From Aeromicrobium sp. (GTDB taxonomy: Bacteria; Actinomycetota; Actinomycetes; Propionibacteriales; Nocardioidaceae): a stretch of 58,303 nucleotides of DNA. The DNA lies in the NCBI GenBank assembly GCA_025964895.1, contig JAOPXY010000024.1, forward strand, positions 1 to 58,303, read 5' to 3'. Shown here piece after piece: positions 17,716 to 25,498 of this stretch; position 1 is the stretch's first letter, and each line of letters starts with the position of its first letter. The position numbers and the translations under genes were made by a program. The notes beneath the pieces are model-generated. The model was not told where the DNA came from and ran no database searches. It saw only the letters and a program-made list of their open reading frames with translations.

Positions 17716-18425
17716 GCCTTCTCCAGGTCGAAGGATTGACCAAGACATTCGCGGGACTCACGGCGGTCGACTCGGTGGACATCGCCGTCGCCGATCGGGT
17801 GTTCCTCGGCATCATCGGGCCCAACGGGGCCGGCAAGACCACCTTGTTCTCGCTCCTGGCCGGCAGCCAGCCGCCCACCGCGGGACGGGTCGTGTTCGAC
17901 GACGTCGACATCACCGGCTGGTCGGCGCAGAAGGTCGCGCGGGCCGGGCTGGTGCGCACGTTCCAGCTGATGCGTCCGTTCGAGTCGATGTCGGTGCTCG
18001 AGAACGTCACGATCGCCTCGCTGGCGCAGCGCTCCCGCAAGGACGCCCGCCGTCACGCGCTGGGCGTGCTCGAGCGCGTCCAGCTGGCGCAGTACGCGGG
18101 CACCAGCTCCGGCAGCCTGCCGACCGCGGGGCTCAAGCGGCTCGAGCTGGCCCGCGCGCTCGCGATGGAACCGCGCATGATCCTGCTCGACGAGGTGCTG
18201 GCCGGCCTCGTCCCCGCCGAGCGCGCACCCATGATCGAGCTCCTGCGCGAGCTGCACGGCGACGGGCTCACGGTGATGTTCGTCGAGCACATCATGGCCG
18301 CCGTGATGGCCCTGTCCGAACGGCTCGTCGTGATGCACGACGGGCGGGTGCTGACCCAGGGCGTCCCCGCCGAGGTCATCGCCGAACCCCAGGTCGTCGA
18401 GGCCTACCTCGGAGAGGACTACTGA
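17712..18425 (+). CDS. ABC importer ATPase, LivG-like
   Basis: A 237-residue nucleotide-binding subunit. Walker A is GPNGAGKTT, the Q-loop is VRTFQ, Walker B is MILLDEV and the switch His is in MFVEHIM. The signature region reads LPTAGLKRLELARAL instead of the usual LSxGQ; loss of the SGGQ-type core is odd, although GLKRLELARAL variants exist among LivG-type ATPases. It overlaps its neighbours by 4 and 1 bases. It would pair with the LivF-like subunit, whose signature is canonical. Confidence 0.9.
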   Translation: MSLLQVEGLTKTFAGLTAVDSVDIAVADRVFLGIIGPNGAGKTTLFSLLAGSQPPTAGRVVFDDVDITGWSAQKVARAGLVRTFQLMRPFESMSVLENVTIASLAQRSRKDARRHALGVLERVQLAQYAGTSSGSLPTAGLKRLELARALAMEPRMILLDEVLAGLVPAERAPMIELLRELHGDGLTVMFVEHIMAAVMALSERLVVMHDGRVLTQGVPAEVIAEPQVVEAYLGEDY

Positions 18426-19126
18426 TGCTCGAGCTGAAGAACCTGTGCGCCGGCTACCGCCGCCTCGAGATCCTGCACGACGTCAACCTGCGGGTCGGCG
18501 AGAAGGAGATCGTGTCGCTGATCGGTGCCAACGGCGCAGGCAAGACCACGACGCTGCGCGCCGTCGCCGGCATCATCAAGGCGACGGGCGGGGAGATCCT
18601 CCTGGCGGGCAGGCCCGTGCAGACCTACCGTCCCGACGAGATCGTGCGGGCCGGCATGCTGCACGTCGCGCAGGATCGCGCGCTGTTCGGCGACCTGGAC
18701 GTCATCGAGAACCTCGAGATGGGTGCGTACTCGCAGCCGCGGTCCAGCATCAAGGGCTCGCTGGACCAGGTCTTCGACCTGTTCCCGATCCTGGCCAGCC
18801 GCCGGTCGCAGAAGGCCAACACGATGTCGGGCGGCCAGCAGCAGATGCTGGCGATCGGCCGCGCCCTCATGGCGCGTCCGACGTGCCTCACGCTCGACGA
18901 GCCGTCGGTGGGCCTCGCGCCGAATCTCGCGGCCCAGGTGCTCGCGGCGATCCGGCAGATCCGCGACACCGGCGTGACCGTGCTAATCGTGGAGCAGAAC
19001 GCGTCGCAGGCCCTCGCGATCTCCGACCGCGCGTACGTCATCGAGAGCGGCGCGATCGTGCTGGAGGGATCTGGCACCGAGCTGGCAGACGACCCGCGCG
19101 TCCGCGCGGCGTACCTGGGCACCTGA
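18425..19126 (+). CDS. ABC importer ATPase, LivF-like
   Basis: A 233-residue nucleotide-binding subunit with Walker A GANGAGKTT, a full signature MSGGQQQMLAIGRAL and Walker B CLTLDEPSVGLAP. This is the standard LivF architecture (C-terminal EGSGTELADDPRVRAAYLG). It completes a five-gene HAAT importer. Its ATG overlaps the LivG stop by one base, and its own stop overlaps the next start by one base, so the following enzyme gene belongs to the same transcript. Confidence 0.92.
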   Translation: MLELKNLCAGYRRLEILHDVNLRVGEKEIVSLIGANGAGKTTTLRAVAGIIKATGGEILLAGRPVQTYRPDEIVRAGMLHVAQDRALFGDLDVIENLEMGAYSQPRSSIKGSLDQVFDLFPILASRRSQKANTMSGGQQQMLAIGRALMARPTCLTLDEPSVGLAPNLAAQVLAAIRQIRDTGVTVLIVEQNASQALAISDRAYVIESGAIVLEGSGTELADDPRVRAAYLGT

Positions 19127-19464
19127 TGGCCGAGTTCCTGGTCCACATCGAGATCGAGTGGCCGCCCGAGCGCTCCGAGCAGGAGCGTGAGGAGATCTTC
19201 GCCGCCGAGCTGGCACAGGGCCAGCGGCTCGCGGGCGCGGGACACCTGCGCCGGCTCTGGCGGATCCCGGGGCGGTGGGCGAACTGGAGCCTGTACGAGG
19301 TGCCCGACGCGACGGTGCTGCACGAGGCGCTGACGTCGTTGCCGCTGTACCCCTGGATGAGCATCGAGGTCCACGCCCTCGCCGAGCACCCCAACGACCC
19401 GCGGGCGCTTGACATCGAGGTTCCGGGCATTGAGCCGTCCGCGCCGCCCGAGGAGACACCATGA
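19126..19464 (+). CDS. Muconolactone delta-isomerase-like protein
   Basis: A 112-residue protein resembling muconolactone isomerase (CatC): MAEFLVHIEIEWPP start, EEIFAAELAQGQRLAGAGHLRRLWRIPGRWANWSLYEV core (partly quoted) and LPLYPWMSIEVHALAEHPNDP near the C-terminus. CatC is a ferredoxin-like decamer of about 96 residues that moves a double bond in a lactone. No other catechol-branch gene (catA, catB) is here. The protein therefore probably isomerises a different lactone or enol intermediate of the island pathway, or is a non-catalytic homologue. Translationally coupled on both sides. Confidence 0.75.
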   Translation: MAEFLVHIEIEWPPERSEQEREEIFAAELAQGQRLAGAGHLRRLWRIPGRWANWSLYEVPDATVLHEALTSLPLYPWMSIEVHALAEHPNDPRALDIEVPGIEPSAPPEETP

Positions 19465-20111
19465 GAATCTTGTCGTTCACGCCGATCGCGGTCGGCGAGC
19501 AGGAGCTCGCCCGCCGCCAGGCCCGTTACGCCGAGCACAGCCCCGCCGGCATCGAGGTCGAGCTCCGCGACATCGGCGCCGGGAGCGGCGACAGCGGTGC
19601 GCCCGCGGCGCTCGACACGCCTGAGGACGTCGCGGCGTCGGAGCGTGCCGTGCTGGCGGCGTTCGCGGCCGCCGACCCGACCGGCTTCGACGCCTTCCTG
19701 CCCGACTGCGTCCTCGATCCGGGCATCGACGACCAGGACGGCCTCGCCCGCCCGCTGTTGGGCATCGGCCGCCTGACCGCGACGTTCCTGGCGACCCAGG
19801 GCGCGCCGCTGCACGCCGTCGCGCGCAACATCGCGATCGCCGCGGAGCTGGACCGTCGCTTTGCGTCCTACGGCCTGGAGACGCCCGCGACCCGGGTGCT
19901 CGACCTCGGCTTCGACGTCATCGCCGACGACCGCGCGTGGAACGAGACCGTGGCGCGCAGCATCGCCGATCTCGACGACGGCTTCGTCTTCAACGCCTGC
20001 TCGGCCGTCGACGTCGCGCCCAGCACGGGCGGACCGGTCCTCGTCGACCCGACCGCGACGGCGCTGCGCCTGCTCGGCCTGAGGGCCTCGCTCGAGGGGA
20101 GCGCCGGGTGA
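19461..20111 (+). CDS. Asp/Glu/hydantoin racemase superfamily protein
   Basis: A 216-residue protein of the two-cysteine racemase superfamily, which includes hydantoin racemase, maleate cis-trans isomerase and arylmalonate decarboxylase. C83 (FLPDCVLDPG) and C180 (FNACSAVD) sit where the two catalytic Cys are expected, so a cofactor-free two-base proton transfer or cis-trans isomerisation is plausible. Its N-terminus MRILSFTPIAVGEQEL is typical. It overlaps both neighbours by 4 bases. With a hydantoinase-like enzyme in the same island, a hydantoin or carbamoyl-amide substrate is possible, but maleate-type chemistry cannot be excluded. Confidence 0.72.
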   Translation: MRILSFTPIAVGEQELARRQARYAEHSPAGIEVELRDIGAGSGDSGAPAALDTPEDVAASERAVLAAFAAADPTGFDAFLPDCVLDPGIDDQDGLARPLLGIGRLTATFLATQGAPLHAVARNIAIAAELDRRFASYGLETPATRVLDLGFDVIADDRAWNETVARSIADLDDGFVFNACSAVDVAPSTGGPVLVDPTATALRLLGLRASLEGSAG

Positions 20112-21478
20112 ACGCTGACGGCGGTCCCGATCTCGTCGTCGCCGGTGCCGGTGGCGGGCTCGCCGCGGCCCTGCGTGCCGCGGAGCTGGGGCTGGACGTC
20201 CTGGTCGTCGAGTCCAACGAGCACTTCGCGGTCGGCAACAACACCGCGATGTCGACCGCGATGATCCCGGGCGCTGGCAGCCGGTGGCAGCGCGAGGCCG
20301 CCGTCGAGGACTCGGCCGACACGTTCATCGCCGACATCATGGCCAAGACCCACGACGAGGCCGATGCCGCGCTCGCCGCGACCCTCGCCGGCGTGAGTGC
20401 CGAGCTGGTGGAGTGGCTCGGTGACGACGTCGGCATGCCCCTGTCGCTCGTCACAGACTTCGAGTACCCCGGCCACAGCCGGACGCGATGCCACACCGTG
20501 CCAGGACGGTCCGGCCGGGCGATGCTCGCCCACCTGGTGCGCGAGACCCGCCGCAACCCGCGCATCGACATCCTCGTGCCCGCCTCCCTCGACGACGTGC
20601 TGACCGACGACGCCGGCGTGCGCGCCGTCGTGGTCTCGACGCCGGGCGGTGGCACCGAGGAGATCCCCACGCGGGCGGTGCTGCTGGCCACCAACGGATT
20701 CGCGGCGAATCGCGAGCTCGTCGCCGCGCACGCACCCGAGATCGCCGATGCGGTCTACCACGGCAGCGAGGGATCGACGGGCGACGCGCTCGCGATCGGC
20801 ACCCGGCTGGGCGGTGCCACGGCTTACCTCGACGCGTACCAGGGGCACGCGGCGCTCGCGATGCCGGCCGCGACCCTGACCGGATGGGCGACCGTCATGC
20901 ACGGCGCCTTCCTGGTCGACCGGCACGGCCGCCGCTTCGGCGACGAGACGACCGGCTACTCCGAGTACGCCGCCGAGGTGCTGAAGCATGCGGGCGGCCA
21001 GGCCTGGATCATCCTCGACGCCCGCATCGACGAGGCGTGCTCGGTGTTCCAGGACTACCTCGACACGCGCGAGTCCGGTGCGGTCAAGTGGGCCGGCACG
21101 GCACGCGAGCTCGCCCAGGACGTCGGCATTGACCCCGAGGGTCTGGAGGACACGGTGCGTCGGACTCAGCTGTTCGCGCGCGGCGAGTTCGGCGACGAGC
21201 TCGGCCGGACGTTTTGGGAGCAGGAGCTGACCGGACGCCTCGCGGCCGTCGCCGTGCGCCCCGCGCTGTTCCACACCCAGGGTGGTCTCCGCGTCGACGA
21301 GCACGCGCGCGTCGTCGACGAGCACGCGCAGCCGATCACGGGCCTGTACGCGTCCGGCGGCGCGGCGATGGGCATCTCGGGCCACGGCGCGGGCGGCTAT
21401 CTCGCCGGCAACGGCCTCCTCCCCGCGCTCGGGCTCGCATACCTCGCGGCCAATCACGTGGCCTCGTCCGCCCGCTGA
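20108..21478 (+). CDS. FAD-dependent oxidoreductase (fumarate reductase/3-ketosteroid dehydrogenase-like)
   Basis: A 456-residue flavoprotein. The FAD-binding motif is LVVAGAGGGLAAALRAAELG at the N-terminus. Later motifs include the family LLATNGFAANREL and the C-terminal GLYASGGAAMGISGHGAGGYLAGNGLLPALGLAYLAA region (partly quoted), as in soluble fumarate-reductase and 3-ketosteroid dehydrogenase-type flavoproteins. These enzymes add or remove hydrogen across a carbon-carbon bond next to a carbonyl. GTG start overlaps the racemase stop by 4 bases. Last gene of the importer operon. Confidence 0.85.
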   Translation: MNADGGPDLVVAGAGGGLAAALRAAELGLDVLVVESNEHFAVGNNTAMSTAMIPGAGSRWQREAAVEDSADTFIADIMAKTHDEADAALAATLAGVSAELVEWLGDDVGMPLSLVTDFEYPGHSRTRCHTVPGRSGRAMLAHLVRETRRNPRIDILVPASLDDVLTDDAGVRAVVVSTPGGGTEEIPTRAVLLATNGFAANRELVAAHAPEIADAVYHGSEGSTGDALAIGTRLGGATAYLDAYQGHAALAMPAATLTGWATVMHGAFLVDRHGRRFGDETTGYSEYAAEVLKHAGGQAWIILDARIDEACSVFQDYLDTRESGAVKWAGTARELAQDVGIDPEGLEDTVRRTQLFARGEFGDELGRTFWEQELTGRLAAVAVRPALFHTQGGLRVDEHARVVDEHAQPITGLYASGGAAMGISGHGAGGYLAGNGLLPALGLAYLAANHVASSAR

Positions 21479-21606
21479 ACCTCGTTCACGAGCTCGCAGG
21501 TCTACCGCTCCGCCGCGATGTCTGCCGGATCGATCGTTGCCCCGTCGCCGACGGTCATGTCCGATAGCCGCCAGTGACTGTCGCTGGCGCGCGTCATGAT
21601 GGACTC

Positions 21607-23052
21607 ATGTTCACCGATCACGAGCGCTGCTACCGGGCCGTCCAGGCCCGCGATGCCCGCTTCGACGGTGTCTTCTATACCGCGGTCGCGACGACCGGCA
21701 TCTATTGCCGTCCGTCGTGCCCCGCGGTCACCCCGAAGTCGCAGAATGTCACGTTCCACGCGACGGCAGCCGCGGCGCAGGACGCCGGGTTCCGGGCCTG
21801 CCGGCGCTGCCGTCCCGACACGACCCCCGGTTCACCGGAGTGGAATGTCCGCGCCGATGCCGTGGGTCGCGCGATGCGACTCATCGGCGACGGGGTCGTC
21901 GAGCGCGAGGGCGTCGAGGGACTCGCGAGCCGGCTCGGCTACAGCCAGCGCCATCTGACGCGCATGCTGGGCCAGGAGCTCGGCGCGGGCCCGCTCGCGC
22001 TGGCGCGCAGCAATCGGGCTCACGCGGCCCGGGTGTTGATCGAGACGACCGACATGCCGATGTCCGACATCGCCTTCGCGGCTGGATTCTCCTCGATCCG
22101 CCAGTTCAACGACTCCGTCCGCCAGACGTATGCGCTCAGCCCGACGCAGATGCGCGGGCGGCGCCGCAGCACGCCGACCGGCCGGATCGTCGTGCGGCTC
22201 GCCGTCCGGCAGCCCTTCCACGCCGGTGCGATGCTGGACTTCCTTGCGGCACACGTGCTGCCGGGCGTCGAGATCGTTGACGGACGCGTGTACGCCCGCG
22301 TCCTGCGACTGCCGCACGGGCTCGGCGTCATGGCGCTGACCGTCCACGACGACCACGTGACGTGCGAGCTCGAGCTGGCCGATCTGCGCGACACCGCGAC
22401 CGCGATCGGGCGGGCTCGCCGCATGCTGGATCTCGACGCCGATCCCGTCGCGATCGACACGGTCCTGTCGGCCGATCCCGCGCTCGCGCCGCTCGTCGCG
22501 CAGGCGCCGGGCCTGCGGGTCCCTTCGCACGTCGACGGCTTCGAGGTGGCGGTACGCACGATCGTCGGCCAGCAGGTCTCGGTCGCGGGCGCCAACACGG
22601 TGCTCGGCCGGCACGTCCCCACCCGCGGCACGCCCGTCGACTTCGGGCTCGCGGCCGCGCACGGGCTGACGCACGCGTTCCCGGCGCCCGAGGCGTTCGC
22701 CGACGCCGATCCCGCCGAGATGGGCATGCCGCAGTCGCGGGCCCGGACGATCCTCGATCTCGCCCGCGCAGTCGCCGACGGCACGCTCGATCTCGATCCC
22801 GGCGTCGATCGCGACGCGACGCGCGAGCAGCTGCTCGCGATGCGCGGCATCGGGCCCTGGACGGCCGACTACGTCGTGATGCGCGCCCTGGCCCACCCGG
22901 ACATCCTGCTCACGACCGATCTCGTGCTGAGGCGCGAGCTCGAGCGCCGCGGCATCACGCTGGGCGACACCCAGCACTGGCGCCCCTGGCGCTCCTACGC
23001 CGGCATGCACCTGTGGCGTGCCACGTCCGCCTTCGAAAGGACACGTCCATGA
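21607..23052 (+). CDS. Ada-AlkA fusion: methyl-phosphotriester sensor and 3-methyladenine DNA glycosylase
   Basis: A 481-residue DNA alkylation-repair protein in three parts. Residues 1-80 are the Ada metal-binding domain with C34 and C38 (GIYCRPSC) plus a CRRC pair; C34 is the probable methyl acceptor. Residues ~85-190 are an AraC-type helix-turn-helix (LASRLGYSQRHLTRML, IAFAAGFSSIRQFNDSV). Residues ~195-481 are AlkA with the helix-hairpin-helix LLAMRGIGPWTADYVVMRAL. CATGAT lies 6 bases before the ATG, fitting a leaderless message. The stop overlaps the start of ogt (ATGA). Confidence 0.92.
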   Translation: MFTDHERCYRAVQARDARFDGVFYTAVATTGIYCRPSCPAVTPKSQNVTFHATAAAAQDAGFRACRRCRPDTTPGSPEWNVRADAVGRAMRLIGDGVVEREGVEGLASRLGYSQRHLTRMLGQELGAGPLALARSNRAHAARVLIETTDMPMSDIAFAAGFSSIRQFNDSVRQTYALSPTQMRGRRRSTPTGRIVVRLAVRQPFHAGAMLDFLAAHVLPGVEIVDGRVYARVLRLPHGLGVMALTVHDDHVTCELELADLRDTATAIGRARRMLDLDADPVAIDTVLSADPALAPLVAQAPGLRVPSHVDGFEVAVRTIVGQQVSVAGANTVLGRHVPTRGTPVDFGLAAAHGLTHAFPAPEAFADADPAEMGMPQSRARTILDLARAVADGTLDLDPGVDRDATREQLLAMRGIGPWTADYVVMRALAHPDILLTTDLVLRRELERRGITLGDTQHWRPWRSYAGMHLWRATSAFERTRP

Positions 23053-23513
23053 CGACTCGATGGATCGACTCGCCGATCGGCGGCCTCTGCATCCACGTCA
23101 GCGCGGGGCTCGTCACCGCGATTGCCTTCGGTGCCGATGCGCCGCGCGGCTCCCGCGCGTCCGATCCGCTGCTGGACCGGGCCGAGACCCAGCTGGGGGA
23201 GTACTTCACGGGGCAGCGCACTGAGTTCGACCTCCCGCTCGCGAGCGAGGGATCGGAGTTCCAGAAGAAGGTGTGGTCCGAGCTGCAGCGGATCCCGTAC
23301 GGCGAGACGGCGAGCTACGGCGACATCGCGCGCCGCCTCGGCTACGAGCCGGGCATCTCCCGCGCCGTCGGCGCGGCCAACGGTGCCAACCCGATCCCGA
23401 TCGTCGTGCCGTGCCACCGGGTCATCGGCGCCAACGGATCGCTGACCGGCTACGCCGGGGGACTCGAGCGCAAGCGGACGCTGCTGGAGCTCGAGCAGCC
23501 CGGACTGTTCTGA
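23049..23513 (+). CDS. ogt: Methylated-DNA--protein-cysteine methyltransferase
   Basis: A 154-residue suicide repair protein that takes methyl groups from O6-methylguanine. The active site is C122 in VVPCHRVIG. The winged-helix recognition part SYGDIARRLGYEPGISRAVGAANGANP is complete. Translational coupling to the Ada-AlkA gene means both are made together after methylation damage. Normal length for the Ogt class. Confidence 0.95.
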   Translation: MTTRWIDSPIGGLCIHVSAGLVTAIAFGADAPRGSRASDPLLDRAETQLGEYFTGQRTEFDLPLASEGSEFQKKVWSELQRIPYGETASYGDIARRLGYEPGISRAVGAANGANPIPIVVPCHRVIGANGSLTGYAGGLERKRTLLELEQPGLF

Positions 23514-23584
23514 CGCCCGCGGCCGCGTTCGCCCGCTGTTCACGGGCGTGCGGCATCCTGTCCCGCAACGAGACGGGAGATCCC

Positions 23585-24010
23585 ATGGCACCGAAGGACA
23601 AGAGGTCCGCGGACAACAGCACGATCGTCGAGGAGCTGACCTCGCAGGTCGCGGCGCTCCGTAAGCGGGTCAAGAAGGCTGAGGCCGAGGCTGATCTGTG
23701 GCGCAAGAAGGCCGCGAAGCAGAAGTCGCGCGTCGAGAAGATCAAGGACCGGGCCGAGAAGGCCATCGCCGAGGCCACGGCGCTCGCGACGAAGCGGGCC
23801 CGCGCCAAGGCCGAGAAGAAGATCCAGCAGGCGATCGCCGATCACGCGCGCGACGTCAGCCCCCCCGCCGAGCCGCTCGTCCTGAAGGAGGCGCCGGCGC
23901 GGCCCGAGTCGTCGTGGACCGTCGCGCAGCTGCGCATTGCCGCCCGCGAGCAGGGCGTTCCCGGGTACTCCCGCCTGCGCAAGGACCAGCTCCTCGCTGC
24001 CCTGCGCTGA
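23585..24010 (+). CDS. Coiled-coil protein with C-terminal Rho-N/SAP-like motif
   Basis: A 141-residue, strongly basic protein. Residues ~15-95 form a heptad-rich Lys/Ala/Glu coiled coil (QVAALRKRVKKAEAEAD...). The last ~30 residues, WTVAQLRIAAREQGVPGYSRLRKDQLL, resemble the Rho N-terminal/SAP-like fold that binds nucleic acid. A role in DNA or RNA binding is inferred. CGGGAGATCCC supplies a ribosome site before the ATG. A weak hairpin (23530-23548) separates it from ogt, so it is probably transcribed alone. Function not established. Confidence 0.75.
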   Translation: MAPKDKRSADNSTIVEELTSQVAALRKRVKKAEAEADLWRKKAAKQKSRVEKIKDRAEKAIAEATALATKRARAKAEKKIQQAIADHARDVSPPAEPLVLKEAPARPESSWTVAQLRIAAREQGVPGYSRLRKDQLLAALR

Positions 24011-24090
24011 GTCGGTGGCGGGTGCCGGGTCGTCCGGGGCCTGTGGACAGAGCCTTCGACGTACGGGGCGAACGGACGCAGGCTGTCGGC

Positions 24091-24531
24091 ATGACTCACG
24101 ACATCCCGCCCATCCTGCCGCCCGATCAGACCCCGCCGATCCGTTCGCTGGGCGATCTCGACGCTCATTGGCGATCCATCAAGGGTCCGTGGGGGTTCTC
24201 CGCACCGCAGGTGTGGTGCTCGGTGCTCGGCCCGGGGGGCGTGGTCACGCCCATCCTGATCAAGATCGAGGACTGCCCGGACGTCCCCGACCCCGGCGAC
24301 AGCCGCAACCTGCTCGACCGCATCACCGAGGTCGTCGACGAGTTCGCCGCCGGCGGCTCCGCTGCGTTCATGTTCGCCCGCCCCGGCGCCGACGACCGCC
24401 GCGCCTCCGACCGCGAGTGGGCGCGCGACCTCACCGAGGCGGGGCGCCGCGCGTCGATCGACGTGTGGCCGGTCTTCCTGGCCAACGACACGTGCGTCCG
24501 CATCGTTGCCCCCGATGACCTCGCGGCTTAG
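24091..24531 (+). CDS. Hypothetical protein
   Basis: A 146-residue soluble protein that I do not recognise as a named family. It opens with a Pro-rich segment, then has a predicted alpha/beta core (VWCSVLGPGGVVTPILIKIEDCPDVPDPGD, FMFARPGADDRRASDREWA, partly quoted). No signal peptide or membrane segment. Codon usage and third-position GC match the surroundings. Similar small proteins are common in actinobacteria. The start ATG lacks a strong ribosome site. Confidence 0.6.
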   Translation: MTHDIPPILPPDQTPPIRSLGDLDAHWRSIKGPWGFSAPQVWCSVLGPGGVVTPILIKIEDCPDVPDPGDSRNLLDRITEVVDEFAAGGSAAFMFARPGADDRRASDREWARDLTEAGRRASIDVWPVFLANDTCVRIVAPDDLAA

Positions 24532-24567
24532 CAGCTGCTGGATGGCGGTGTCAGCGGTGCCGCTGGC

Positions 24568-24676
24568 GGTGGACCAGACACCTGTTCCCGCGAGGTCCGG
24601 TGCGTCAGACACCTGTTCCTCCGGGTTCCGGTGAACCAGACACCTATGCGCGCGCCGAAAGGTGTGTGAGGCACCG
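24568..24676. repeat. Three tandem 31-bp repeats plus an inverted copy
   Basis: Units start at 24568, 24599 and 24630, exactly 31 bases apart. Each begins GGTGnnnCAGACACCT. The first two also share GTTCC at the end of the 21-base core. An inverted copy (AAAGGTGTGTGAGGCACC, 24659-24676) can pair with the third unit. The cluster lies between two convergent genes and belongs to the same sequence family as the cluster at 4453-4540. It may act as a terminator, but the exact period suggests unit duplication. Confidence 0.65.
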
Positions 24677-24703
24677 CGCGCGGCTCCCGGCCGGGGTGCC
24701 GGG

Positions 24704-25420
24704 TCAGGAGGTGCGGCGAAGGCTCTGGGAGAGGCGCTCGGCGGCGGCGACGACCGCGGGGGCGTGCATGCGTCCGGGCTGACGGGTGAGGCGCTCCAGC
24801 GGCCCCGACACCGACACCGCGGCGACCACCTTGCCGGAGGGGGAGCGGACGGGCGCCGACACCGAGCCGACGCCGTTCTCGCGCTCGCCGACGCTCTGGG
24901 CCCAGCCGCGGCGACGAACGGCCGACAGCTCCGCGGCGGAGAACGTCGCCTTGAGCAGGCCCTTGTTCATGCGCTCGGGGTCCTCCCACGACAGCAGCAC
25001 CTGGGCGGCGGAGCCGGCGGCCATGGTCAGCTGGCCACCGACGGGGATCGAGTCGCGCAGGCCGGTCGGCCGATCGGCGGCGGCGACGCACACGCGGAAG
25101 TCACCCTGGCGACGGAACAGCTGGGCCGACTCGCCGGTGATGTCGCGCAGACGGGCGAGGACGGGACCGGCGGCGGCCAGGAGGCGGTCCTCGCCGGCCG
25201 CGGCCGCGAGCTCGCCAAGACGGGGGCCGAGGATGAAGCGTCCCTGCATGTCGCGCGCGACGAGGCGGTGGTGCTCGAGCGCCACCGCGAGGCGGTGGGC
25301 CGTCGGGCGGGCCAGTCCGGTGCTGGCGACGAGGCCGGCGAGCGTGGCCGGGCCGGGCTCGAGGGCCGCGAGCACCATCGCCGCTTTGTCGAGAACGCCG
25401 ACTCCGCTAGAGTTGTCCAT
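24704..25420 (-). CDS. ndgR: IclR-type regulator of leucine biosynthesis (NdgR/LtbR-like)
   Basis: A 238-residue IclR-family regulator with N-terminal winged helix ([37 protein letters not shown], partly quoted) and ligand domain. It lies divergent to leuC, the conserved position of NdgR (Streptomyces) and LtbR (Corynebacterium), which control leuCD and amino-acid-dependent growth. The symbol rests on this synteny and family membership. The shared 78-base promoter region contains the palindrome GATACTGCCGTATC. It is unlike the island IclR at 13419 in sequence. Confidence 0.87.
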   Translation of the reverse strand: MDNSSGVGVLDKAAMVLAALEPGPATLAGLVASTGLARPTAHRLAVALEHHRLVARDMQGRFILGPRLGELAAAAGEDRLLAAAGPVLARLRDITGESAQLFRRQGDFRVCVAAADRPTGLRDSIPVGGQLTMAAGSAAQVLLSWEDPERMNKGLLKATFSAAELSAVRRRGWAQSVGERENGVGSVSAPVRSPSGKVVAAVSVSGPLERLTRQPGRMHAPAVVAAAERLSQSLRRTS

Positions 25421-25425
25421 GTCTT

Positions 25426-25439
25426 GATACTGCCGTATC
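25426..25439. promoter_or_regulatory. Palindrome in the ndgR-leuC divergent promoter
   Basis: GATAC-TGCC-GTATC is a perfect 5-bp inverted repeat between the two start codons, 6 bases from the ndgR ATG. A -35-like TTGATA (25424-25429) for leuC overlaps it. A bound NdgR dimer could affect both promoters. Assignment is by position only. Confidence 0.4.
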
Positions 25440-25498
25440 GCATTGTGAGACGCAAGTGGCTGGGATTGCAGTCACGTGACATCGCCGAGGAGAGCACC

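Noticed and set aside
24568-24676. Repeats with regular spacing that could suggest a CRISPR array
   Set aside because: Spacers are only about 10 bases and units differ from one another; no cas genes are nearby.
25421-25498. Leucine attenuator or riboswitch upstream of leuC
   Set aside because: The leader is too short and has no Leu-codon run or terminator hairpin.
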